Notes under the pieces: model-generated | What the model was told of the DNA's origin: nothing | Databases searched by the model: none | Seen by the model: the letters and a program-made list of their open reading frames with translations, nothing else | Assembly: GCF_011075055.1 (NCBI RefSeq) | Contig: NC_058140.1 | Location: forward strand, 18,663,945-18,727,944 | Reading direction: 5' to 3' | DNA: 64,000 nucleotides | Source of the DNA: Mangifera indica | Lineage: Eukaryota; Streptophyta; Magnoliopsida; Sapindales; Anacardiaceae | In this document: in pieces, positions 45,118 through 58,239 of the stretch | Position numbering within the stretch: position 1 is the stretch's first letter | Layout: each line of letters opens with the position of its first letter | Position numbers and translations under genes: made by a program

Positions 45118-47525
45118 CTTCAATTACTTTGTTTTTATAACTTCTGTAGCTTCGGTGTGAGCTTTGCAGCGTCCATGATTTTGAAGAACTTACAAGTTTA
45201 TCAATTTTTGCTGAGACCGATGTTATACTGGTTGATGATATATCTAATATAATCTGTATCTCTAATTTGCATTCCCAGCAATTCAATATTAAAGCCAACC
45301 CCGAAACCTACAGGCACTTAAGACTTCATCTGCATTATTATAATCAATATAAATTTAACCATCTTTTGGCTTTAAAATCAAGTATGCAATTTCAAATGAT
45401 CCTTTTACGTGTTTGGGAAATGAGAAATGTCCTGAGTGGAGGAGATCAGTTAGATGGTACTTACGGGTGAAATGGTGGTTACAGCATTGCCCATACAATT
45501 AGGAAGAAGGCCATAGTTTTGGTTCCTTCTTATTTCTTTGGGTGAAAATAATTACAATTAATGTCTACAGAAATAAAATTTTCTCATGGGTTCGAATTTG
45601 GGAGAGCACTCAGATCTCACCAAAGCCCAATTTATTCATCCCTTGCTTCTCCTGGCCCCAAAATAACCTGCAAACTAAAAAGAAGCTGCTGCCATATATT
45701 ACAGATATTCCAAGATAAAACATATTTTCTTTTCCAGCTGTTACGGTCTCCTTTTTCCTATCATCCCATTTTATTCTGAGTATGAGTTGTAATTTCGTTC
45801 CATGTAGGTTATGATTTAATTATGTTTTCTTTTGCAGGTAATTTTGAGTTCCATTTTTCTTATTAATAAATTGTGCGAAACTTAAAACTTACTAGTAGTG
45901 TGATAGTTGTAACTAGATTATTCAATTTGAACAGAATCTATGAAATCAGCAGCTTGAACTTGATGTTGTAAGGGACATAAAAAAAAATTATTTTGGATTA
46001 CTGCAAATTACTGTACAAGGATTCCTGAGAAAAAAAATGAATCCTTTACTCAGCTTGAACTTGAAGTAGACTACCAGCATTCAATAACCTCTATCCAGTA
46101 ACTAATGCACATCACCTCTCTCCTTATTCTATATGGTAAGTTGTTTCAATTTTATGAGAATGTTGGTCACTTCCTTCTATGAAACAACCCATCATCTTTT
46201 CTCATTAAAGTGGCTTTATTACAATTATTATGATAATACTAGGAAATATTTTGATAATGCTATCTCTAGGGCTCAAATCAAATTGTTATAGTAATTTCTG
46301 CATATTCCCGTAAACCTCACTATAGCCTTACTTTCTGCTTAAGCAGTTTGTGAACTTAACAGAATAACAGAGCCAAAGTGCATAGTGGCAGTATTTAGTT
46401 AAAAAATCAGCAATTATTGTAGCTGCCTATATATATTCTCTAAGAATATATTCTTTGGTAGGGAATGTTGCAAACATTCCTTGACAAAGACATTCTGCCA
46501 AATGCTGATTGAGATTTGATCTCTGCAGGGATTAAATTTAGAATTATCTATGTTTCAGAAGTATTGTTTAATCTTAGAGAACTGACAATAATCTCCTAGA
46601 TGCTTCATATCCTTGGAGAAAAATGTTTGTATTTTATTTGTATGCATGCGAGCATGTTGAGAAATTAAGAAAGGAGAAGTGGGTAATGCAGTTGCAAGCT
46701 GGATAGTAGAAGAAGGGTACTTTTCATGAAGGAGCACCTGAAGGGCAGGCTCCAGGGTGACACCATCGAAATTGATGAAAACAAAACAATATGGGAAACT
46801 TGGGTGAAGCAAGTTAGGCAATATTATTGATGGCCTCATAAAAAGTTAAAAACAGTACTTGGGTGTTGAGTGGATGTGGGTGGGGTTTCAAATGTTTTGC
46901 TTGTTATAGTAGTTATTTGTATGATAAGCCACTAGCAACACCACCTCCACCACCATTTGTCCTCTTGCCTCTGTCATTGTGGGCAACACTGGGCCTCCTC
47001 TCTGCTGTGACACTCAACTCTCTGTCTACACAAACTCCACCACTGCAAATTATTACCAGTTCCCGTTCTTCAGCATCTTTTCCTTTCAGTACACCTCATA
47101 AGAAAACTTACTTCCTCTTAAACCAGTGTAATACATAGAGTTTGTTTGTCTTATTTATAGCTTTCTCTGTTCTTTCTCTGATCCATATTTCAGGTGGAGA
47201 TGAATAAGCAAAGTTGGTGGGGTTCTCAAAATCATTAGCAGATAAAGTCATTATTGAGTCTATGATTTGTCCCTAATGGACTATCAATGATATCATTTTC
47301 ACATATATAGCTCTACCTGTATATGCGGCGAGAAGATTTATTTGGATTATTTGATGTTAATGCAAATGGGATAGAAATTGGAATAAAATAGTTTAAAGCT
47401 GTTATTGCATGGTCTGCTTCTCATTGAGTACATTTCAATAGAAGGCAAAAGCCTAATTAACAACCATAGCAAGCAACAAGAGCATAAAAGAGTCATAGTT
47501 GTTATGAAAACTAGCCTTCATCTCA
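45118..47525. other. Spacer between the PSK and bZIP genes
   Basis: Starts with the PSK 3' flank. Several frames of 67-94 codons (45267-45470, 45561-45779, 46555-46839, 46863-47138) show no domain and no supporting splice context. Nothing else is recognised. Confidence 0.5.
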
Positions 47526-48155
47526 TCAATGAAGCAAGTCTACTGAATTTGTATGGGATTGATTTGTGGACTCAGCTCTCAGGTGAGCTGTATTACAGGG
47601 CAACTGATCTTCAAGATCTCTCAAAGCAGCATTAGTGTAAGGGCTCCCAATTTGTAGTTCACTCAGCATTTGGCGAAGATCAGATGCTTCATCCTTGAGC
47701 CTAGCATTTTCTTGCAGCACACGCTCATGACACTCTGATACATGGTTTAACTTGTCTAGGAGATTGTGATTTTCAGTGCGAAGACGAATCACCTGAGAAC
47801 ATAGCTCATCTAGGTGCTTCTGCTTACGCATCCTTGACCTCCGGGCAGATTCTCTGTTGGAAATCATTCGTCGCTGCCTCCTTTCATCAATGATTCTGAG
47901 TTGTTGTTCCTCAGCTTCATCAGAAGTTGATGAGTTATTGCTGAGGCTTGATGTCTGTGAAGTGAATTCATGGCGTGGAACTTGTACTGGTGCTGCCACT
48001 GGAGGAATAAGAGAATTTGGTAAGTTGGTTAATAGCATGTTGAGGTTAAAGTTTGGTATGCTATTTTGCATCATCCTGAAATTTGCAGGAATTGGAATTG
48101 GAATTGGATTTTCAGGTGTTAAATAGTGCATCCCACTGATCTCGCCTGGAACCAT
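47526..48155 (-). CDS. bZIP transcription factor, group S (bZIP8/58/43 type)
   Basis: Single-exon gene, 209 residues, as usual for group S. Basic region at about 92-115 with the invariant Asn-x7-Arg (N100, R108) in ISNRESARRSRMRKQKHLDE, followed by a leucine zipper with L118, L125, L132, V139, V146 and L153. The N-terminus (MVPGEISGMHYLTPENP) and the serine-rich stretch before the basic region match the bZIP42/43/58 subgroup by recall. It binds ACGT-core DNA as homo- or heterodimer; group S factors commonly pair with group C. No sucrose-control upstream ORF is apparent, in line with it not being of subgroup S1. A TATA box is at 48261-48266. Intact. Confidence 0.92.
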   Translation of the reverse strand: MVPGEISGMHYLTPENPIPIPIPANFRMMQNSIPNFNLNMLLTNLPNSLIPPVAAPVQVPRHEFTSQTSSLSNNSSTSDEAEEQQLRIIDERRQRRMISNRESARRSRMRKQKHLDELCSQVIRLRTENHNLLDKLNHVSECHERVLQENARLKDEASDLRQMLSELQIGSPYTNAALRDLEDQLPCNTAHLRAESTNQSHTNSVDLLH

Positions 48156-48260
48156 GACTTTAAGAATGGTTTAAGAAGCTTGAAGGATGGATTGTATTAC
48201 AAGAGATTGTTGATTGTTTAGAATTAAGGCAGGGAAGGAGAGTATCAGAATTGGTGGGAT

Positions 48261-48266
48261 TTTATA
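48261..48266 (-). promoter_or_regulatory. Probable TATA box of the bZIP gene
   Basis: Minus strand reads CCTATAAAATCCC about 110 bp above the bZIP ATG. Confidence 0.5.
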
Positions 48267-50360
48267 GGGTGAAAAGGCAAATGAAGTGGGCCAATTTAAG
48301 AAACAAAAAACAAACAGAAGGAAAACAGTAGAAGAGCTTTAAACTATTATGGAAATGCCATCAAAGATGCTTCTTATCTAATGTTTATGTATGTTGTGAA
48401 TAGAAATGCATTTATCGGTCTCCATTAAACAATTTGAGTGATAAAAGAGAAATTTTTAATTATGTGAATAAGAGTTTAAATTTTTTTCAACGATATTTTA
48501 AAATTAAACTATTGATTAATCTATTATATTGGATATTGAATTGAATATTTGACTTAAATTTTTATTTATTTGATGTGATCAATTCAATTCCGCAAGGGGC
48601 TAATGTAATAGTTATAAAATTAGTCGTTAGGCTTAAGATTTTATCTTTTTAGTATGATCAATTTAACACCGAAAAGGCATATGACTCAAGTAAAGTTTAC
48701 TTATTAAAAAAAAAAAAAAAGCATTTATCTTCCACCTTGCATCATTCTCTTCTAACCAATACTGGGTGCTGATTTTCAGTTCATCTCAGGGAATGTGACA
48801 TGTGTATGTATGTATGTATGTATGCATGTATGATGTATGTTCTTTCTTTTATCATGCACTAACTTTGATCATTGAAATTTCGATTTGGATAATTATTAAG
48901 AGAAATTAATAGGTTGACGATGTGGGATGCGATGATTTACAAGAATGAAGAGAAAATGGACAAATGGAGCTCAAGTCAATCTCCGGAGAGTTATTTTTTC
49001 ATTTTCCAGGAGAAGCCAAGCAAATTTGAAAAGGAATTAACATTAAAAATTCAAAACTTTACAAACCAATTAAACTGATTCATAAGGCATCGTGCCTTAT
49101 GACGAAATCAAGTTTAAGTTTAAAAGGTAAATTATTAAATAAATTTTATTATAAAAATGATGACTCATTGAGCACTCAAAGGGAAATTATCTAATTAATT
49201 AAATGGTTTACATCAAGTACCTAAATCCAGCCATCTCATAATTAAACTGAATTGAAATATGCAAGAGACATCTATTATAATTAATTAATTAATATTATTA
49301 TTATTTATATTTACATTAAATATATAAAAAAATAATATTTATATGTATCATTTAATAATTAAATATTATTTTATTTTTAATTTAAAACTATTTAATTATA
49401 TGATAATATATATTTATTTATATATTTAAAATAAATATTTGTAGTTTCATCAATTAATTGAATTTTTTTTTTGCTGGCTTAACTTTTCCCCATCTTTACT
49501 CAAGTGCTCTTATTTTGTGTGGACATTTTTATCACCATAACTTTTTTCCCTTGTTAAACATGTGGTCTATCTAAATTTTGAAGTTTCAGTTTCTTCATTC
49601 CCATGATGCCAAAATACAATTGGAGGCACTTTTATTCTTTGGTTAAAATAGAAAAGTAAAGTAAAAATAATTATTATACTTGTGTTTGATATAATAAAAG
49701 AATATTAAAAAATTATATAAAAATTTTAAAATATAAATAATTATTATATTCGATTGAATATAATAAAAGAATATTAAATATTCTTTTATTTTGATATAAT
49801 TATTCTAAAATGTTTGATATGATACTTGCTATATTAATTAAAAATGAAAGTATTTTTATTTTAAAAAATTAATAAGAATAAAATTTTAATAAATCAAAAT
49901 TACATTATTAATTTTTTAATATATAAAATAAAGATTATTATATTACTCTTATATTATCTATCATATCATTATTGTTAATAAAATATCATTAAATAAAATA
50001 ATATTAGTAGATTATCAAAGTAATCTTTTAAAGCTCTTAATCAAACACCCTTGCAAGTGAAAAAAAGATTTCTTTACAATTTATTGAATATATACCAAGT
50101 TTAAGTACAGAGATTATTTATTTATAAAATTACCAGAATAATTTTTAAAACTTTTCCTAAACAACCCTGTAAGTTAAAAAGGATTCCCTCACGATTAATT
50201 GAATATATACTAGGTTTAAATTTAGGATTACTTATTTATAAGATTCTTTAATGCCTTATCAGAGTGAGGCAACTTTTCTCCTACCTTATCGAATATTTAT
50301 TTTAATATTTGATTTGTAAAGAATTAAAAGAGTATAATTAATCTATTAAGAATAATGTAT
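48267..50360. other. AT-rich spacer upstream of the bZIP gene
   Basis: No gene. A TATG/GTAT tetranucleotide microsatellite is at about 48,802-48,840. A weak member of the fold-back MITE family lies at about 49,290-49,450, with ATTATTTTATTTTTAATTTA in the middle and AATTAATT-like flanks. Otherwise very AT-rich. Confidence 0.5.
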
Positions 50361-50537
50361 GAATAATATTATATACATATTTATTTATTTTAGGTATATA
50401 AATATATACAAATTTAGATGTGTTATTATATGATTGAGTATTATTTTATTTTTAATTCAAAATTACTCAATTATATTATGACATATATAAGTATGTATAT
50501 ATTTATATATCTAAAATATATACATATAGTTTTATTG
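50361..50537. mobile_element. Fold-back MITE, 177 bp
   Basis: Starts GAATAATATTATATACATAT and ends ATATACATATAGTTTTATTG, with a near-palindromic interior containing TTAATTCAAAATTACTCAAT. Flanked by ATAATGTAT and ATAATTTAT (50352-50360, 50538-50546), 8 of 9 matching. Confidence 0.78.
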
Positions 50538-52619
50538 ATAATTTATTATTGCTAATCTTCTTCCTTGTTGAGGTCCACTAGCAATAGGTAGAAGAATATA
50601 TCAAAAAAGTATGAACAAATCTCAGAGGCAGCAACTTGCAGACGCAAATGTTTTGTGATAATTGTTAATGGAGTTCAATATTTTAATCTTGGACTTTCGT
50701 TTTTAACTATTATTTTGTTGTGGATGTAATCGTACAATTTAGGCGATTCCCCACTAATGAAGTTCCCTGGAGCCTCTAAATTCTCTAGGAAGAGTAGATA
50801 AGATGACTTGTTAATTAAATAAAAAAAGACTTTGCCATAGAAATTTTATTGCCGGATCACCATTTTTAAGATTGAACCAATTATATTAAATATGATAAAT
50901 TCTGATCAAATACTGATCTCACAATTATTGATTCAGGTAAATTAAGAGTTTGATCTTAATATGTCATCAAAAAAAATTTGAATTCATACTCTCTTGTATA
51001 TATACGAAGTTTCTTCTTTACTGTTCAAACAACCAACCCGTTGAGTGTAATTTCATCCTCCCTCTTAATTTACACCAAATGTGAACATTTAGTTGGTGGA
51101 TTATGGATGCATAAAGTGTAGGTTTCGTTACTTAATTGTAATCTAATCTCTAGTGGGCAAATAAAATTGCATTAATTACACAAGATATTCTATATGATTT
51201 TGTTTGTAAGTAAATTTCTCAACCAATTGAAGAGAGTTTTAGTTCACAAGATAATCCTTCTTGCTATGATAAAGTTGACAAACCTAAATTTTGTGCCACC
51301 TCGTGACATCTTAAGAATATCCATCTTGTCTCTTGGGGGTTATGGTCTCAATTCTAGAAACGAAATAGGAATTAAGTATTCAAGTGAAACAATTTTTTTA
51401 ATCATCATGGGTTGGATACACCACACGCATAAGCTTGAACAAATGATTGTAGTATTTTTTTTATGTGTAATATTACATGTATATATATTTAATATATAAT
51501 TTAAATATACAGATAATATATGAGTATTAATTTATTTTTTATTTAAAATAAATGAATCATTTAATAATATATTATTTGTGTATCTATTTTGTTTAAAATT
51601 AAAATTCAATGTTGGATTTTGCAATAAGAATGAGGCCTAATTAAAATTATATTTTATGGTTGGATATTGCAAAAAATTCAATGTCATAATGATCAATATT
51701 CATAGGGTAAATACTAATAATCACTCTAGAGTTGTATAAATGTTTTGTTTTCTGATTTTTACAGCATCTAATAATCAATATTCAATCATCTTACTACAGA
51801 TATGAAAGCTTTATCTTTTCTAATAAATTTTCTGAAAACCCAAAAAAAAAAAAAAAAGATGAGAAAACTTTCATAAAAGTGAAGGAAAAAAAAAAAGAAA
51901 GTGAATTCTAGCTAGTTAGCTTGTTACTTTTGGTAGCAATGTCGATGATTTCACAGCTTTTAGACCAACGAGATCGATCAACTGATTACAAAGTAAGTTG
52001 CAGGACAAGACATGGATGACGCAAAAGCAAAATTTGAAGGGAAAAAGATGCACGTATAATTGAGAAAGCTAGGCCATTGAGATTTAGATGGTGCCATTTG
52101 TGGAAGCTGGTGAATGACTGAAACACTAACCTCAAATAATTCAGCCGCAGAAAATGTAAGCAATTGATGATCTCCCACCAATTATTTGACTACGTTTCAA
52201 CAAGCAGCAACCCACTTGCTTATTGTCTTATTTGTCAGTTTTAATATTTATGGTCATCATAAATCTCTGTCTTGTTAACTTTTTCTCTCCCATATTATTG
52301 AATAATTACCATATAATTGTAGAATTATCAATTGGGTTAAAAAATAAATTAAATCAAAATCAAATCAAATTAGAATTATATTAAATCAAAATTAAAACAA
52401 AATATATTTTATTTAACACTTTCCTACAATTGAAATGGAAACTCTTGGAGCTACAATTGGAAATAAAAGTTAAGAAGTCAATGATATTATAGTAATAGTA
52501 AGAGATGGTGTCAATATTGGAAAATCAAGAGGAGGGTTCCCGGAAACAAAGACAGCGGCAATGATAGTGGTGGAGAAAAAATCACTAGTACAAGAGGAAA
52601 AACCTCCAACATGAGAGAA
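50538..52619. other. AT-rich spacer
   Basis: A decayed relative of the fold-back MITE lies at about 51,462-51,600. Frames at 51194-51499 and 51978-52181 are not supported. No gene is called. Confidence 0.45.
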
Positions 52620-52800
52620 AGGAGAGTAGAGGTTTAATTGTGTAAGACAAGAATAGATGTTTAATCTATGAGAGACGAGAATAAATACTCAATCGTATAA
52701 GAGATAAGAACATGTCCTCAATCATGTGAGAGATAAGAGTAAAGGTTCAATCATGTAAGAAATGAGAGTACAGACTCAATCGTGTGAGAGACAGAGATGC
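52620..52800. repeat. Degenerate minisatellite, period about 34 bp
   Basis: About five diverged units of the type GAGAGTAAAGGTTCAATCAT plus GTAAGAGAT. GAGAGTAGAGG-TTTAATTG, GACGAGAATAAATACTCAAT, GATAAGAGTAAAGGTTCAAT and GAGAGTACAGACTCAATCGT are successive copies. It lies in an AT-rich region without genes. Confidence 0.65.
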
Positions 52801-55800
52801 ATGATGACAATAGAGCAATCGTGGGGAAGCTACTAGTTGTTTAAAGTGTAATGGGGGTGAACCTACAATCTTCTAAAAGTGTGGGGGTAACTTATATGAG
52901 AAAAAGATGAAACCTAGGAAAGGGTGAAAAGATAATTTTTAAAATCAACAAAAATAAAAATAAACTTTCGTAAGAAAGTAAAATATCAGTTTTTAAAATT
53001 GAGAAATACAAGAAAGTTTTATCGCTTTAATATTACGTAGAATTATGAATTAGATTATGAAACGAATTAAACCAGAATTAAAATTATATTAAATTAGATT
53101 AAATCAAAATAAAATCGAATAATATGAAAATATATTTTATTTAACAATAATCATCGGATTACTTGCATACTTCTTTAATATTCTGAAGTGATGTAAGTTG
53201 CCAGCAAATAGGATCAAAGAACGTGCTATGCAGATTCTTGTTCAGCCTAAGAAGGAAGATGAACATGGGTTGATTTGATAAACAGTGATGTGAGTGGGAT
53301 GGGAGGCTGTAAATATGGATTACGGCCCTACCAATAAAGAAAGCAAGAAAAGATATAGAGAGAAGACAGGGAATCATGTACATGAATTGCGATGGCTTTG
53401 TATTATCTTATCTTCTTGGCCTAGTCTAAAAAAGTGGGCATAGGTAAAATATGCAGACACAGGAGGAGGAAGGCACCATAAAAGTGACGAAAGTGCTGGG
53501 TACGGAGGCGAAGTTGATTTACGGCAGAGCATTTGGTTGCAAGCATATATACATGTAGATGAATATGAACATGTATGTGTCCATAGTGGGTCCCTTTGTC
53601 TAGTGTGCGGTGGGTGCCTGGTGGTGCACCATTGCTCCACTGAATTCCACGACCTGTCAACTCAACCCTAAAATCTGCCCACCCACATCTCTCTCTCTCT
53701 CTGCGCCCACACGCTTCCTCACTTTTTTACACGTACGCATACACAAATGGTTAGATATTGTCCATCTATTTTTAACTCATGAACGCTTCAATATTGATTG
53801 ACAGTATGTGTTATATATATTGATTGACACTCCAGTCTTGGATCTTGCTTCTCTTGGTGTACATCAGGTTGATCTTCCTAAAACTGCAAGGATTTACAGA
53901 ATATTTTTTCATCAGAAATGATAAAATGACTCACTGTAATTAATCATCATAACTGGAAAGAAGCAGAAGAATCTCAACTTTACCTTTTACCACAAATCGT
54001 ACTTACATTAATATCACTATTTTTGGCAAGAAAAATCTTCAGTGGAATTCTGAGTCTTATTAAACATTTATGCAGACAACCACGTGAATATGTATGCTAT
54101 CTGCCCATTTCACTGAAACTGTTTTTCACTATTTAACAATATCGTGTCTCCATTACACTGCTGATTAATTTGAAGCCTCTTTTTTAAGACCACCGCCATT
54201 AAATCAACAACATAATAGAGTTAATTTGAAGCCTCTTTTAAAAGAGCTTCACTTGCATAAAATGGACGATCAATCAATCTTGGGTACTGTGAACTTTACC
54301 ATATATATGTCCACTGTCGCCACTTTCCCCCAAATCAAGCGACAAACTTTTCTTTAATTCTTTGCTTCTTTCGTGAGGTCATCGCAAGCATCCTGCGATG
54401 ATTGGTTCAATTCGGATAAGCTCATCATCTTCAGCTAAATTGCTCATCATTTTCAGCTAAATTTCCATTCGGATAAGCTCATCATCTTCAGCTAAATTTC
54501 CACAGAATAATTCGTTTAATAATCTTCCCACAGCATTTTGTACATGGCCACATATGTCTTTATAATGGTGGGTGGCCGTGGCTCCTCTAGAATATTATTA
54601 CATATACAATTTGCACGCTCGCATGTTTGTTCTTGTTCACGTAATTAGCTCTTTGAAATCCTAAATCCACTATATATATTTAATTAGGTGATCTTCTTAC
54701 AGATATGTGGTTAATGATATATAAATATTTAATCTTCCCCTAATCTTTATTGTAGCTACGAAAGCTGCGAGAGCTTCTTCAAGAGCCATTCATGGAATAA
54801 TTAGTTGATGAGATGTTTGGTCACCATCATATTCTTCTTCCTAGTACAATGATAGAGGCTCAGTGCTGCCAAAGTTGCAACCGGCAGACGCGCCACACTG
54901 ATCAATCTCTACCTCTCTATCATAATTAAAGATGAATATATATAAAGATACATATCCACATCCCCTGTATATGTATATATTTACAAATCTCACAATCAAT
55001 CCAATGAAAAAATTAAGGTCATCTTTCTGGTAATTATTGTTCATCAGTAGTTTCCATAGTGGTGGGCGTCAACTTTTCCTGTAAACAAAAGACACTGAAA
55101 GATTTGACAATATTGAAATCATAATTTGAATGCCAATGAGGATTAAAAGGATTCTCCGAGGAGTTTAGGCCACAAGCTTTTGTTCCACCCATCACCAGCC
55201 AATTCCTAGTTGACATCAAACACATCACTATAATTAAATTTTTCACGTCGCTGGCATTCTCAAGAATGCGCGATGTCTTGCCTGTCATCATCTTTGAACC
55301 TAACTCAGAAAAGTGGTGTAACCACGTCCATCCCAATCTTTTTTGGTGTCACCATTTGTTAAAATAATTGCATCCATCGTCAAACAATTTCCCGAGTTTC
55401 AAACAGTTCAAACATTTTGGGTTAACAAAACCATGGTTGGAAATTTTATTTGTGCCTTAAATTTATTTTATTACTTCAGGCTTTGCTGTTCAAATACATA
55501 AGAAAATTTATTAGCAAAATCCAAGAAAGTTGTTATGTACGTTAAATAATATACAGAATTTAGAGCTTTGTGTAAAGTAAGCTACGCTAAGAGCACTAAA
55601 GGCTAGAAAATTACTTTTAATATCCAATTTTTGACGTGGTTCAGTTTGGGTGATCGAAAACCAACGTCCATGAGACATTATTACTTGTAGTTGATATAGA
55701 GAAATACATCAAGAGAAATATTCAATTTTGGACAAGGATCCTAAGGAAGAAATTTGAATTTCTATGAAAGTTGTGTATAAAAGTATTTTCCTTAAGTATA

Positions 55801-58239
55801 AATCTTTAAGTATTTTCTTTCTCTTACTATTTTAATTCATCATCGCATTTATATTGTTTAATAGTTACTTAGATTGTTTGATTGAGTTTGATTATGTGCT
55901 AAAGTCGTTAATTTCACGATAACATTTTAAAAGTCCTACTCATCACCCTCTAAGAGTATATTAGTCTTTTTAGTTTTACAATTCTTATTCTAATTCATCT
56001 AAAACAAAATAATTAAATTAATTGCATGATCCCAATTTAGTAGGGAAGAATATCTTTTACCTGTAAACACGAAAAAAAAAAGAAAATGAATCTCGTAAAA
56101 TCTAGATATATGTATTATTATTTTAGAGTGAGAGACTTATCAGTACTCAAGACAACAACTGACGAATAGGGGACATGATTAGTTGTTATTAATGTAGTTA
56201 GCTAGTCACTGATCATAAGTTGTTGGATGTCATACACATGCAAATTCAGACAAGAAAAACTTCAATAATGTATGTATATACATACATACCCACAGAGATA
56301 TCATGGTCAAAAGGAAGCAATTATAGTTGAAAAATACAAATCAATTTTGTGTGCCTTATGTTCAAAGAGGTAGCGAGAAAATTCTGGAAATGATTTCAGA
56401 AATCTACTTTATGTTGACGAATTGTTGGGTAAGCGTCCCAACAAATTGGCCCCTGGAAATGCCTGCACCTCACCCTTCATTGCAAAATATCCATCTGAAA
56501 ATGGAGGGCAGACCAGAGCCATATACTCAAGCTCTTTAGTGGGCAACTGGGACGCATGACCCCTACTCACCTCTCCATTTCTAAATGGGACAACTTTAAT
56601 TTGTATTTTTCCTTCTTTTACTCTCTTTTTTCCAAGACCCAGCAGAACGTTGAATTACCACATTATCAACTCTATCCATAATTCTACAAGCCTCCCTTCT
56701 TTTTTCCTTTCAGTCCTTGTGATGTGTAGCCACTAGTGTTGATGACCTGGTCCATGATTTTGATCGGTTTATCTCTTCTTATTGGCAGACATCAAAGTTG
56801 AAATGGCAAATGGGTTAACAAAATTCCAATTTTAAGATTATGAACAATATTTTCTCTACATCCTACTTTGGCAGAACATGTAATAAATCTTTAATTTCCC
56901 TATCATCGGTTGCTAGGTACCAGTCAATTGATCAACTATGTGTACAAAAAGCTAATTCTTTTAAGGGGGCAAAAAGGAAGAAAAAATTTGTTTTGGCCTT
57001 AGCTAACCAATGGGCGCACTAATTTGTAGCCAATTATAATCGGTAACATTATTTGATCATATGTCTAATCAGTTATGCACAAAATAGTATTCTTTGAAAA
57101 TTTGCCGGAGCCAAAAGCACTGGCATATTCCATCCCCACTCTGGTTGTCCCCATGCTTTAAACAAGCTCTTATACAAAATCAATATTTTATTTGGTGTTA
57201 CTTCTATGCACTTTATAGTTATAAAATTTAATTATAAAAAGAAAAAACATTGTTTGGTATTTATTTAGTTTACATAAATTCAATGCATCTAATTGGAAAT
57301 TGAACTCTCTCTGGCTTGCCCATGTCTAGTGCCAACTCTATTTGATCGTATAGACATTTATACATAAATTCAATATTGTTCACAAAAAAACACATATAAT
57401 CAAAGCATAGATGAATATGCTAAAGATGATTAGCTTGAAGTAGTAGATGACAAACAATCTACATCATTTTACTTTACCTTTACAAATAGCAATCCCATTA
57501 CGTGGAGAATCAAAAAACAAAATGTTGTTGCTCGTTCAAACATAAAAGCTAAATTTAGAGTTCCAAAGCTGAGACATTATAGTCAAGGCTTCTCTTACAA
57601 TATTTAGGACATTTATCTACGTAACTAATTCAATTACATTATGATAATAAAGTCGTATGTATTCTTCATTAGAGATAAGCTAAATGGAAAAATTTTAGAG
57701 TTGCCTAAAATTCCATTACAGATCGATTACCTACTATTCTCATCTAAATAGTCTCAAACAAAAAATTCTCGTATTTGGACAGTATTAACATATAATACTT
57801 ATGTGGTTATTTTTTTTTTGGGGGGGGGTGGGCGCGGAGGAGTGTGGCACCGTGGGGGGTGGTGTGAGATTTTACTGATTGATTGAATAATTGGTACCTT
57901 ATAAATTGATCATAAAAAATGTTGCATGATAAGTTAAAAATTTTTCTCATATTTTATGTAACGGTTGACAAATACCAATCATTGTTCAATAATATTCCTC
58001 CTTCATAAATACTAGATTCGCATGCAAACCATATTCTATAGCGAGCTGAACTCCATCTTAAAAATGTGATCAAAGTGAAGAAATACAGTTAGAATTATCC
58101 TTGGAGTTTAAGCTGAAAAAACGACATGCAGATCTAAGCTACTGAGAGTGATAATAAGCTAAGCCTATTGTTGAATAATATTCCTCAGTTCTAGAATTTA
58201 GGTTGGCTACCAAACTATACTCTTTAAGGAGCTAAACTC
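52801..58239. other. Long gene-poor spacer below PHYLLO
   Basis: More than 5 kb with no convincing gene. It holds a CT microsatellite at about 53,687-53,702, a tandem duplication of about 56 bp around TTCGGATAAGCTCATCATCT at 54,410-54,505, and an abrupt T10-G9 junction at 57,810-57,828. Frames at 53159-53660, 54841-55336, 56327-56539 and 56840-57022 show no domain, no splice partners and no conserved motif. Confidence 0.5.

Noticed and set aside
46863..47138. 91-codon plus-strand frame with a proline run
   Set aside because: Reads PPPPP and serine-rich low complexity, with no signal or domain; likely bZIP 3' flank.
53159..53660. Three overlapping minus-strand frames of 74-88 codons
   Set aside because: Frames overlap one another, have no splice partners and no recognisable domain; cysteine and histidine content follows base composition.
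55034..55336. 100-codon minus-strand frame (WLHHFSELGSKMMTG)
   Set aside because: Looks somewhat protein-like but no family recognised and no supporting neighbours; left unannotated.
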